The notes under the pieces: generated by a model
The model's input: the letters and a program-made list of their open reading frames with translations, nothing else
Database searches by the model: none
Told to the model about the DNA's origin: nothing
In this document: positions 25,101 through 31,100 of the stretch, one piece after another
How positions within the stretch are numbered: position 1 is the stretch's first letter
Layout of the letters: every line of letters starts with the position of its first letter
Program-made: the position numbers and the translations under genes
Source: Streptomyces sp. MUM 178J
Lineage (GTDB): Bacteria; Actinomycetota; Actinomycetes; Streptomycetales; Streptomycetaceae
Assembly (NCBI RefSeq): GCF_022414575.1
Contig: NZ_JADWYQ010000014.1
Coordinates: 1-64,000, forward strand
Direction of reading: 5' to 3'
Length of the DNA stretch: 64,000 bases

Positions 25101-27839
25101 ATCCGCGCACAGGAGACGGCCCGGGAACGGGAGAGGTCACTGCGCGGCCCCCAGGCCGGGGCCCGCACCGAACTCGCCGAAGCCGAGAAGGGCCTGACCG
25201 ACGCCACGACCGAGCAGCGCCGGGCCGCCGACGCTCTGACCCGCCAGGAGGACGCCGTGACCGCGGCCCGGTCACGGCGCGCCGCAGTCGAGTCCGAACG
25301 CGACCACTGGCGGGAACAGGCCAGAGGGCTGAACGAGACCCTCCTCGGCCTGCCCGGCCGGATCGGCGAGGCGAACAAGCGGATCACCGCGGCCTCCGGC
25401 GCAGTGCGGGCCGCCGACGCCGTCCTGGCACACATCGCACGCCAGGAGGAGGGCGCCGTCCCCGAGGCCCGCGCCCGTGAGGCCCGCGAACGCTCGGCGC
25501 GGGCCCACGCCCGCCTGGACGCCGCCCGTACGGAACGCGAAGCGCTGCGCGCCGACCAGAAGCGGGTGCAGCGCGAACTCGACGCCGCCCGAACCGCGGC
25601 CCGGGACGCCGCCGACCGACTCCCGGCACTCGACAAGGCACTGTCCGCCGCCGAGACCGCTGCCGAAGCCGCCGAGAGCGCCCTCACACGCGCCACGGAG
25701 CACCTTGACCGCGCCACCAAGCAGCGCGACGACCGGCGCACGCACCTGCGCACGCTGAACCGGGCCGTCGTCGAAGCACTCAAGGAGCAGGCCGAGCAGG
25801 CCGCCGCCCAGTCGGCCGCCCACAGCGCGCTGCCCGGCCTCGCCCACACCCTCGGCGATGTCCGCCGCGCCACAGGCGAGGGCCTGATCAGCGTCCCGCT
25901 GTCGTCGCTGGCGTCCACCCCGGCACGCCGACCTGGCGCAGACCCGAAACCCCGGCCGCGCGCGCTCCCGCCGCGGGAGGACGCCGGGGCCACCCCGCCA
26001 CCGGCTCCGGCCACTTCGGGGCCCGCCTTTCCGCAGCCGGCTCCTGCCGCTGTGCCGCCGGCCCCGGCCGCCGTGCCGTCGGCTCCGGCCATCGTGCCGT
26101 CGGCTCCGCCTACTTCGGGGCCCGCCTCTCCGCAGCCGGCTCCGGTGACGCAGGCATCTCCGCAACCGGCCCCGGCCGCCGTGCCGCCGGCTCCTGCCGC
26201 TGTGCCGCCGGCCCCGGCCGCCGTGCCGTCGGCTCCGCCCACTTCGGGGCCCGCCTCTCCGCAGCCGGCTCCGGTGACGCAGGCATCTCCGCAATCGGTT
26301 CCGTCCGCGCAGGCTTCCCCGCCCGTCACGCCAGAACCCGCCTCGCCCCGGCCCACTTTGACCACCCCGCCGAAGAGTGACCCCAAGGGGAAGGGCAAGA
26401 GCGCTGCGGGCGACGGGACCACGACCACGAGCGTGAGCACGGCTGCGCGCCCGGCGGCGGGAAACCCGCTGCGAACGGTGGCCAACGGCGAGTGTCTGCT
26501 CTATGCGGTCGTGGGAAGCGTCCCGCAGCTGGTCCGGAGCGCTGTTCCCCGGCTGGCGGCGGACCGGCCCGATGTCTTCGGGTGGTTGTCGGACACCGGT
26601 CGGGTCCGTGCGGCGCTCGCCCATCGGGCCCGGTACCACTCCGAGAACGGCCGGCTCCCCGCGCAGCCGCAGGCCGAGGGCGCGGTCGCCGCGCTGCGCG
26701 GCCACATCACCGACTACCTCGTCCGAGCCACCTCCACCGGCACTCTTCCGCACGAGGTCACCGGACAGTTGCGGCAGTCGACCATAGGGGAGTTCGCCCG
26801 TGATCTGCGTGCTCCCGGCACGACCCGTGCCGACCTCCTCGGTCTCGCCCAATGGCACGGTCTGGGTGCCCCCGCAGCTCTGTCCGGGCTCTCGGACGAC
26901 CAACTGAGGACACGGCTGCAGACCGCGTACCCGACCAGCACCGCGCCTATGACCTCCGCGGAACTCGCCGGTCTGCTGAAGGCCGTGCAGAACTGGCAGG
27001 ACAGCTGGTCGACCCCGTACGGCGAGACATTCCTCGCGCTGACGGCGCACGCGCTCGGCGTCCCCATCGACGTCGCCCGCACCCTGGCCGGCGGAGTCAA
27101 CGCGCTGGTCTCCCAGCACGGACCGCAGACCGTGGGCGCGAACCCCGTGGAGATCTACTACAACGGCGTCAACCACTACAGCGCCAGCGACGCCGTGCCC
27201 GCTGCCTCCTCAGCATCGGCATCGGCACCGGTACACGGAGCCCCGCCGGGCCGGCCGGGTCCGGAGTCCGGGGGTGCGGGCGGGCCGACCGCACGTCCCG
27301 CGTCGGTCGCAGCGGAACCCGTCCCGACGGACCCGCATGCGGCGCCCCCGAGCGACCCCGTGCCGCCGCCCGCTGCGACCGCCGGGGCCGAAGCCGGCGG
27401 CGGGCTTCCCCTCGTCGAAGCCCTGGCGGAGGCCCTCGGCGCGAACGGCGCCCTGCCGGCCGCCGACCGGGAGCAGCTGGTTCCCGTGGCCGACCTGGCC
27501 GGTCTGGGCGTGACCCTGACCGGTGGGCAGACGACGCAAGCGGTGCTGCTGGGTGGCTCGCTGACGGTGCGGGACCTCGGACTCACCCCGGCACAGCACC
27601 TGCGGTGGCTGTTGACCCGGGGCGCGGAAGCCGACGACGCGACGAGCAGCGCACCAGGAGCCGCCGGGGAGTCCGAGGGCTGGATGAGGCCGGTGGCGAC
27701 GGCCGCCGCGATCCTCGGCATCCGTATCGCCGTCGTCGCCCCGGACGGGCGGGTCCATACCTTCGGCGCCGGTCAACACGGCACCGTACGACTGCTTTTC
27801 GACGGAATGCGGTTTCTCCTCCCGGAGGATCCGTCATGA
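13140..27839 (+). CDS. Giant (4,899 aa) polymorphic-toxin-like T7SS effector with triplicated module, metallopeptidase motifs and OTU-like domain
   Basis: Zones by residue: 1-330 helical secretion-type N-terminus with a hydrophobic stretch near 119-140, like N-domains of T7SS toxins; 330-680 Thr/Ser/Pro/Asp linker; about 820-840 HEIAHQLGLRD, a metzincin-like HExxHxxGxxD; 984-1254, 1274-1540 and 1917-2195 three copies of one module (LYRKMS, KFFTTSLSHT, THHNIGIGHGN); about 1743 THEMAHLLH followed by DEFEFFAQLSN, resembling the anthrax lethal-factor-like (ATLF) peptidase; 2210-3980 repetitive, probably beta-rich; 3980-4237 coiled coil; 4253-4437 Pro/Ala linker; 4441-4690 OTU-like cysteine protease with ANGEC (C4452) and NHYSA (H4679); then a truncated OTU-like tail. 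The GTG start has GGAG 6 nt upstream. No cleavable signal peptide is seen. An export-dependent toxin or host/competitor-acting effector is inferred. Confidence 0.88.
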   Translation: MQEIVFPEDVRKMLWILIGEMPLQARENLAYASKDLYLDFGRGIRELSDEIQRSIVDASTSLPKDVGDQYVQGLSLLTNDGGVNHLNSMIDQLEDIARGQVDHSMKIQAAKWEIIAEIVMLLIELALMAALAAITGGTSISEMALARARSRLAVLIIIDRLLRLTHLAPTLTEAFTEALQTLAVRLAQIALNPRDRKPDGIDWSDVGKAAAFGAVVGLFGSVLEAGGDFLKNWMKKSFDDFDTFAKNHPKWNTTLNGVGELGGAFVVGAVSESFGEYLVQGAFEGDWDFKWETFVGSGTSSMFDVVAGGAVGGGALWLHNKWRTQTDTDSDVVNDTATLSGAGGSGGSNASTTSTPAPDPAPAPSPRPTAADGPPAVTTPAPDTTTTVPPPVASAPVGGAPTTSTSTYTSYTSPATTSSTYDDHDSASDVSSLDDDSLFGSDTDSLASDTTYGSASTSHTPVGADPATTSSPITAKGSGAPASRTGADGDNAWIGDDATEDLDGAGDGLNPTADLTGSPTQGGNTSATGPRTVPGGAERTDVRNPYAADDLADQSTDGNTQQSSADRHTGSSVPRGAGAPPRAQDGEEIRTFVPEQDAPQGQSEDEHAEVQPTGPRATTSGGTPDTQLPAHTPQQGNTLPEQRTVPDGEASQDTDVRPETGDMPGAIAPPAPAVTVAPATLTGNPGFEAARSAVPPVPRSHTWVDPISTPADPARPGETTQYTVRSKFDARRIAYDGQWIADLTVQVAAAPDGLPGDVWDKVRSGVEAYFNAPGHQLPNGDLLHITVVQAPGDAHPDALNVDLVGRDQQMTRTAWWADADPVDYAHEIAHQLGLRDEARAGDPAAPQRPDIPGSLLGDYTRPAPAGLAQGGLRGRHLALLGALVGDLTATPPERPAAGPAGRRPPTVSDTPPGAEPHAPRPPQPTATTSSYVAPPVQTTGDATASDTPRSATADVQGQEASDASPRPGPSADDRAVPAVHAAPPGPAKQITSGVMDAYYRAYAEFFETDDSAADFASGYYVFAYAQDVVAPKLATHASMLNQMRAFHDQLIRIRDERAAAATPIVRQAGESMRLYRKMSAAEAAQILGKGPAAGLGAAMAYNQSAEYRKFFTTSLSHTSVFSNANAASDDEVVVEFALPWDGYWGFVGRFGTPNQQTGAYQVRDSALVHQERLRTGAAANFRTREDVDAVVTDRTHHNIGIGHGNVRDFGRLVTATRQVPAQEVDQAARDAVAAARESRRPRIDALITERVAPLREREAAGLHSAPTPVAPAGPSARFTPDVMAAFHRAYVDHFFSADRTASDFDSVYYDFVDRQSVVTPELAVDSRLLPRMEKFHTELLGVESERAAAATPIVRQAGESMRLYRKMSAAEAAQILGKGPAAGLGAAMAYNQSAEYRKFFTTSLSHTSVFSNANAASDDEAVVEFALPWDGYWGFVGRFGTPNQQTGAYQVRDSALVHQERLRTGAAANFRTREDVDAVVTDRTHHNIGIGHGNVRDFGRLVTTTRQVPAQEVDQAAQTALTAVREDGRRAAHALVQQKLDRAAGVHGEPFGLEGEDADGLISEVAVDVPEAVRPPDAEALLAELSALAAPELLDRLSLLPVGHRRWLAGQSEFVEQVRSRLSLEDFAGFAARLLVVVPGGSARPVSARWEAYAQVARMLRDPDAVTRLLGSRASVVVLPLDVPLSAVSSFAGLHGVDGRGLDELRGAQSGLVAAVAEENLLGEQTPVGGVPHQPEGYSSATHEMAHLLHTAGLTDGDRELIRRVFHARDAAGHDVEGPDGVRRDIAGRPVDTYASVDEFEFFAQLSNVYLGTNHGFDAATGRPRNNGVEWVRGHEPELLPLLKRLYGTDPQAVHDAAANPVAATAADNAMYEAFLDFMTGIGENGDDTPAGLSPDDRPKPPGTGAAEQLHAAPSEPAKRITVEAMEAYYRAYADFFDTDDAAVDFASGYYVFADSQTVFTPKIALHDTLRDQFGAFHAELVRIRDEQAAAAPQMTGAPDAPLRLYRKMSTAEARVFLGARTAQAGFRAAMAHNDSRQYRKFFTTSLSHTSAFTNDNAASDEETVVEFTLPQDGYWRFVRSHGTPNQQSGAYQVPDSALLHQELLRTGAAANFRSGQDIDAVLTQRTHHNIGIGHGNESEFARLVTGMREVSPAEVGRAAQDAAAAARAARRPLVDALVRQRIDGLRQRAAVHAAPAAGTPAAGNRATPLSSYVTGYGSQYDGHVGLVHVEPLPAPVVDGLHRQILTALGITGPVADDHPALLRLRDTLTAEELARHLPYLRSSHGARFTVRHEGRDRTVDVRLALRDPVRSERYGAHSVTDPEGRVERRGLGNQESFAASGSGTARTVPVAWSGRFPIDRAGPVRRLDAALSLALTHNQYSASTTVSHVVQTMTAQRSSELSQPIEFGTAWQVRVDPTEQPAADDWDAVRTHGPVTVWFPEHLAVETGGGLAVPAGLDELPVWGVDTVREPGRLAAEVRRDFAAELAGLSDSSSGELEAFLSEPVLRGTLPLQRGGGLFSPVLLDGDGHAIGMLKLTTEVEPDDPTHRSVDGKINLEAHVAHTVKVDSAAKFTSGAALDGSLGPSFTGDHAEQHPDASSLAAGSLVGKGGLRWQTSAALSSGGSASMTHSVRSNRSHLLAPARVTHRVTLIRARGGSSTHTFGPWDDGMRLRVLPAAEARGEEHRPGSGQRRLPGELENLQSLGVSAAPLGVAGTAPLFDRAEAWLRAQGFLPPLEPVPATLFDEAAAQAQLANMRRFEQARSGVGLRAAADAMLDGGHAMWFDLPDRTGGARRVQLRLSAFRDTGPGPASTPRHRRTLPDVQVMGISSFSVAGTEAAGYAYGWQAGFGGGPAGPLGSSGGPWLLGGSGDYTYSQQTAHTTTAGSGVNQDQFFIGSGQPAEVFDVPAQFSLDLYEGPGAEPVVRFADPASHPDARPTAPADVERPAEPAEEPPHSVGGHLTLAVPQHRTVPADTPTQALPGHRVRAVDADDRARLSLTGPDGRPADGVVRLPDDAVMDVVRGSGPILDAFEQIVTNTYPGHPEQGLLDRVAQTVTASVPGAVAKAGSHVLDTFAGADPTDQSTAFTEALRGALSPAGLVARSHQIFKSGYVIEGLTLPGLGADHEFSVEIQGWLHDAEHLHSGKQYLETDVGATDTAQQRVTTSTGHQGALAATSLQMPPDVPEGAPAPAPTAAFNPSGRYAYTRRTDETHTLASSTGVTRTPTESGTLHRIRTGATFLVTVRHGRRNLVGNALGLTTADPVTVAVDVPRGAQFLMSDPQLARDAEWFTGIGSGTDTGTGTGSGSGTLAAPARPEPTLPLPDRFARTREPGLAGILSVRQLGDEGTEQRDRLRAELTALVEREAPGSTIPGHASYLPGVLARIADLTTPTALRALPGRGPSGVQRFHFRHVTKGGARLVEVTLNARPVQDTAGLRTVRGRPAGGGAGQEQVHVHAPANTSSSVSHTRRHGAAFTPTARYPRPADDTRTDRTGPAWSRTGDLTDTTKTAAGNEDRFWLRTDNAADFEVAYEYTATVRSELVADWPLDLPGGIVEAGVLAWYEENVTFTTWLDRMLRGRPAATATVPARLTLRFTGSEAADPAKAAPPTEPAVSAVHPLPTPPTATGGAHPADGGRIVPTGPTPVFHFNGYAELAQALTTVAPRLASQWQATVTSGSAEGAAVRVGELIQAGAISLDPPRAAGLTQHLPGAYPDHLESDDAPSLHIELRNPRRITDAGDVALDRLRLPTTSATTSLVAGSASGAVLQTAYAVTDTHLLGFGAPMLARQPVTQGHGSATAAARREWFKTGGTALPANGRGTRSYETMADVVVTVNGPAGTLYVTGSAELRLSERDVLGHGITDARTDPQVYDLRSLLAGQPEADLRDWTAHPLGDLPRALADGLDPSDPAAQIWLATGPDPDGSRLGRALYAASRTAALADRPVELVLRTDEGLRHWRFTRGGDLHSTDADTLDAWSDLATRITAHADAIRAQETARERERSLRGPQAGARTELAEAEKGLTDATTEQRRAADALTRQEDAVTAARSRRAAVESERDHWREQARGLNETLLGLPGRIGEANKRITAASGAVRAADAVLAHIARQEEGAVPEARAREARERSARAHARLDAARTEREALRADQKRVQRELDAARTAARDAADRLPALDKALSAAETAAEAAESALTRATEHLDRATKQRDDRRTHLRTLNRAVVEALKEQAEQAAAQSAAHSALPGLAHTLGDVRRATGEGLISVPLSSLASTPARRPGADPKPRPRALPPREDAGATPPPAPATSGPAFPQPAPAAVPPAPAAVPSAPAIVPSAPPTSGPASPQPAPVTQASPQPAPAAVPPAPAAVPPAPAAVPSAPPTSGPASPQPAPVTQASPQSVPSAQASPPVTPEPASPRPTLTTPPKSDPKGKGKSAAGDGTTTTSVSTAARPAAGNPLRTVANGECLLYAVVGSVPQLVRSAVPRLAADRPDVFGWLSDTGRVRAALAHRARYHSENGRLPAQPQAEGAVAALRGHITDYLVRATSTGTLPHEVTGQLRQSTIGEFARDLRAPGTTRADLLGLAQWHGLGAPAALSGLSDDQLRTRLQTAYPTSTAPMTSAELAGLLKAVQNWQDSWSTPYGETFLALTAHALGVPIDVARTLAGGVNALVSQHGPQTVGANPVEIYYNGVNHYSASDAVPAASSASASAPVHGAPPGRPGPESGGAGGPTARPASVAAEPVPTDPHAAPPSDPVPPPAATAGAEAGGGLPLVEALAEALGANGALPAADREQLVPVADLAGLGVTLTGGQTTQAVLLGGSLTVRDLGLTPAQHLRWLLTRGAEADDATSSAPGAAGESEGWMRPVATAAAILGIRIAVVAPDGRVHTFGAGQHGTVRLLFDGMRFLLPEDPS
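16305..16819 (+). repeat. 515-bp internal direct repeat, copy 1
   Basis: This segment of the giant gene matches 17172-17686 base for base except for about three substitutions. The offset is 867 bp (289 codons, in frame). It covers most of the LYRKMS/FFTTSLSHT module. From about 16330 to 16650 codon choice is unlike the flanks, with TTG, GCG, GTG, AAT and TTT instead of C-ending codons. Confidence 0.95.
17172..17686 (+). repeat. 515-bp internal direct repeat, copy 2
   Basis: This is the second copy, about 99% identical to 16305-16819 and sharing its odd codon use. Flanking parts of the same modules have diverged normally. That pattern suggests recent gene conversion or duplication confined to this core. 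The third module (about 18890-19720) is alike in protein but not in DNA. Confidence 0.95.
26094..26294 (+). repeat. 72-bp direct repeat pair in the Pro/Ala linker
   Basis: Bases 26094-26165 recur at 26223-26294 with about one mismatch and an offset of 129 bp (43 codons), so the frame is kept. The segment between encodes more AAVPPAP-type repeats. The linker joins the coiled coil to the OTU-like domain and is probably variable in length between strains. Confidence 0.85.
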
Positions 27840-28054
27840 CATCCGGGACATCCCGGCAAGGCGGCAAAGGATATGATCCGATGCGTTCCGGTTCCTGGTA
27901 CGAGAATCAAGTGCCGGAAAAACACGCCCTATTCGGGAAACGGCTGCCGCGGGGGCCCGGTGAGCCGGTTCACGGATCCGCAGGGCGGTTCCACGCAACC
28001 AATTCCGCCATGCCACTCGGGATTCACCTTCAATGTTTGGGGCGCATGAAATGA
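27836..28054 (+). CDS. Small ORF overlapping the giant toxin stop (72 aa, unknown)
   Basis: The ATG overlaps the toxin stop as ATGA and opens a 72-codon frame. The protein is basic (about MTSGTSRQGGKGYDPMRSG at the start) with no recognised family, membrane helix or signal. The DNA here is visibly less GC-rich than both neighbours. Overlap with the toxin stop is typical for coupled immunity genes, but the protein is short and low in predicted structure. It may equally be a decayed remnant or non-coding. Confidence 0.35.
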   Translation: MTSGTSRQGGKGYDPMRSGSWYENQVPEKHALFGKRLPRGPGEPVHGSAGRFHATNSAMPLGIHLQCLGRMK

Positions 28055-28103
28055 CGTCGGACACCGGCCTTTCGGCGCCGGCCGTCGAGAGAGGCCACTA
28101 CTG

Positions 28104-31100
28104 ATGCGCTGGGGCCGTCGCCGGGCCGCGGCACGTCCGGCCGACGCCGGCCGGACGCCGCAGGAGGAGTCCGCCGGACCCGGCTTCGTGGTCGAGGAGT
28201 ACGACCGCCTCGTGCTGCTCAGGCACTCCTTGGACGAACTGCTGGGTCCCGCCGAGATCGCAGACCTCACCCGTTCCCTGGAGGCGGACGGAGACGACAC
28301 CGTCACCGTCGTCACGGGCGCGGACGAGACGTCGACCGCCGCCCTGTGGCCCCGGCTCGGCGCTCTTCTGGACACCCTGGGTGGCGATGGGGTCGGCACC
28401 GTCAGGCTGGCCATGTCCGGTGCGGGGGACGACCGGCCCGGCCGTCCGTCCGTCGCCCAACGCATATCCGACGCCTGGGACATCGAGGTCATCGCGCCCA
28501 GCGGCACCGTGCTCGGCGTGCCCGGCGGCGGACTCTTCGTCCGCGACCAGGAGCCGGACGGCGAGGCGGCCGGCCGGACACGCGGATGGTGGCGCTTCGC
28601 GCCCGGCGCCCCACCGGTTCCACTCGGCCCGCGGCAGCCCGCCCCCGGCTGGCAGCCCGCCCCCGGCAGCCTGCCAGCCGCCACCCGCAACGGCTGCGTC
28701 GTCGAGCAGATCCCGGCCGGTGTGCTGATACGCCCCGCCGAGGCCCGCGCCCCGCGCCCCGGCGATCTGTGCTATGCCGTCCCCGTCGACCGGCACGGGC
28801 TCCTCGTCGTCCTCGGCGTGCCGGACGGAGAGGACGTCGGCGCCGACGATGTGACGGAGGTCGTCACCGCGCTGCCCGGCAGCGCACGCTCCGCCCTCCG
28901 CTTCGCCCCGGGCGGCCGACGGGACGTGCTACGCATCGCCCGGGAGACTGCCGAACTGGTCGACGCCGAGGTCCTCGTCTACAGCGGACTGCCGCTGCTC
29001 GCCGAATCCGGTGACCGGCGCCTCAACGCCGTGCGCCCGATGACTGTGGGCGTCGACGGCGCTCCGAGCTGGCAGCCGTTCGTCGACTCCGTGATCTGCG
29101 CGCCCGGGGCTCCCTCGCCCCGCCTCGGTCGCTGGAGCCCGCCGCTGCCCGGTCCTGGCCAGGCCTTGCGCGGCGTGGTTCGCCTGTCCGACCGGTGGCA
29201 GGTCACCGTGACCCGGGCGGGACTGTGGATCAGCGGAACGGGCGGGGAGCCGCCCGCCCTGGCCGCCCGGCCCGTGGACGCCCGGGGGCCGGAGATCGAG
29301 GTGGGCCGGCCCGGAGAGGCGCTCGACCGGTCGCTGTGGCCGGCACTGGAGAAACTGCTGGACGCCCTGCCTGTCCATGTACGGGCCCGGGCCCGTATGC
29401 ACGTACACGGCACCGCCGTCGACGGCGGCCTGGAACTGCGCCGACTGGCCGCCCGGCACCGGGTTCGCAGCGTGCGCTTCGCATCGTTCGGCAGAACGGC
29501 CCCGGCCGCGCCGCGCCCCGCGCCGGCCGTGGACGGGCCGCGCCCTACGCCGGCCGTGGACGGGCCGCGCCCTACGCCGGCCGTGGAGGGACGCGGCGCC
29601 CACCCTGCGCCGGGACCGGGGGAACCGCCCCGGACCGCGCTGGACGCCGGCTCCGGCACGGCCACGAAGACCACGTCGAGCACCACGGGACTCCCCGCCG
29701 GACCGGCCGTCCTTGTCGGCCCTGCCTCCGCCGCGGGGGCCCCGACTTCAGGTTCGGAGCCGAGGCCTTCGGCTTGGAGCTCGGGGGCGGCATCCCCGGA
29801 CGCCGCTCCCCTGGCCGCGGGACCCCATATGCCGGAGGGCGCCCGCACCCTCCGGGGGCCGGTGTCTCCCGAGCCCTCGGCTGAGCCGCGCACCGGCCCG
29901 CACCGCGACCGGGGCGGCGTCGCCGGGCCGGACGCGCCGCCCAGCGCACCCCGTACGCAGCTTGCCGCGACGGCGATGTCCCGGGCCGACGGCGGCGCTG
30001 CGGCCAACTCGCCTCGTCCGACGGCGGACTCGCCTCGCCCGACGGGCGACCAGGCGACGCCCGCAGGCCCGAACCGCCCCGGCCGTGACCGGCCGTCGGG
30101 CGCGGCAGGCGGTGCCGCCGCGGTCGATTCGCGCAGGGGGGAGCCTTCGACTGAGCCGGGGGCTGCGGAAGCCCGTACCGCGCCCTCGGCCGGATCCGGT
30201 GCGACGGCCGCTGCCGAGCCGCTCCGGCGACCGGCCGAGGGCGACCTCCCGCCGGGACCAGCCCATCCCGCGCATGGACGGCAGCCGCAACAGGAGCCGG
30301 AGAGGGAGCCGGAGAGGGAGAGGGGTCCGCGGCCCGCAGGACCGCCGGAGACGGCCTCCGCCCCGCCCTCACCCGGCCGGGCGCCGACGGCGCACGGCGA
30401 TGCGGACGGCGTCGGGACCGGCGAGACGCCTGCCGTCACCGACGCTCCGGAGACCCGCACCGCACCCACGGCCGGGACCACCCGGCCGAGCGGTGACGCG
30501 GAGGCGACGACTCACCCCTCCGGAAACGGCGACGGCCGGGGCGCCGGACACCACGCCCCGCCCCTTCCGGGCCCCGCGAACCGTCCGGTCCTCACCAGCA
30601 GCGTTCCCGGTGCCGCCGCCCAATCCCCTCGCACCGACGAGCCGCAGGCGTCGCCGGCGAGTCCGGCTGCCGCCCCCACCACGCAGCCGGGCGGCAGGGC
30701 CGCCGAGCCGCCCGCGCCGGAGGCGGCCGCTCCGCGGAAGCCGCGCATTTCGTCGCGGCCGTTGTCCCCGGTGCCGTTTCTGCCCGGACACCGCAGTACG
30801 CAGGCGGAGCGGGCCGCGTTCCGCACGCTGGCCGACAGCGTGTGGGACCGCCAGGCGGCAGCCGTCGCCCGCACGTTGACCCGTATGCCCGCGCTGCGCG
30901 GGCCCGAGCAGGATGCTGCCAGGGCCGACCTGATCGCGCTGCTGCTCTATCTGCGGGCGTCGGACGGCCCCTTCGGCCACCGGGAACTCAAGCAGTGCCT
31001 GCGCGCCGGCGACCGGCGTCTGCTGCCCTACGCGGCATGCGTCGCCTCGGCCCTGCGCCGTATGCCGTCCTTCCGCGGCCCGGCGCTGCGCGGCGCCGGA

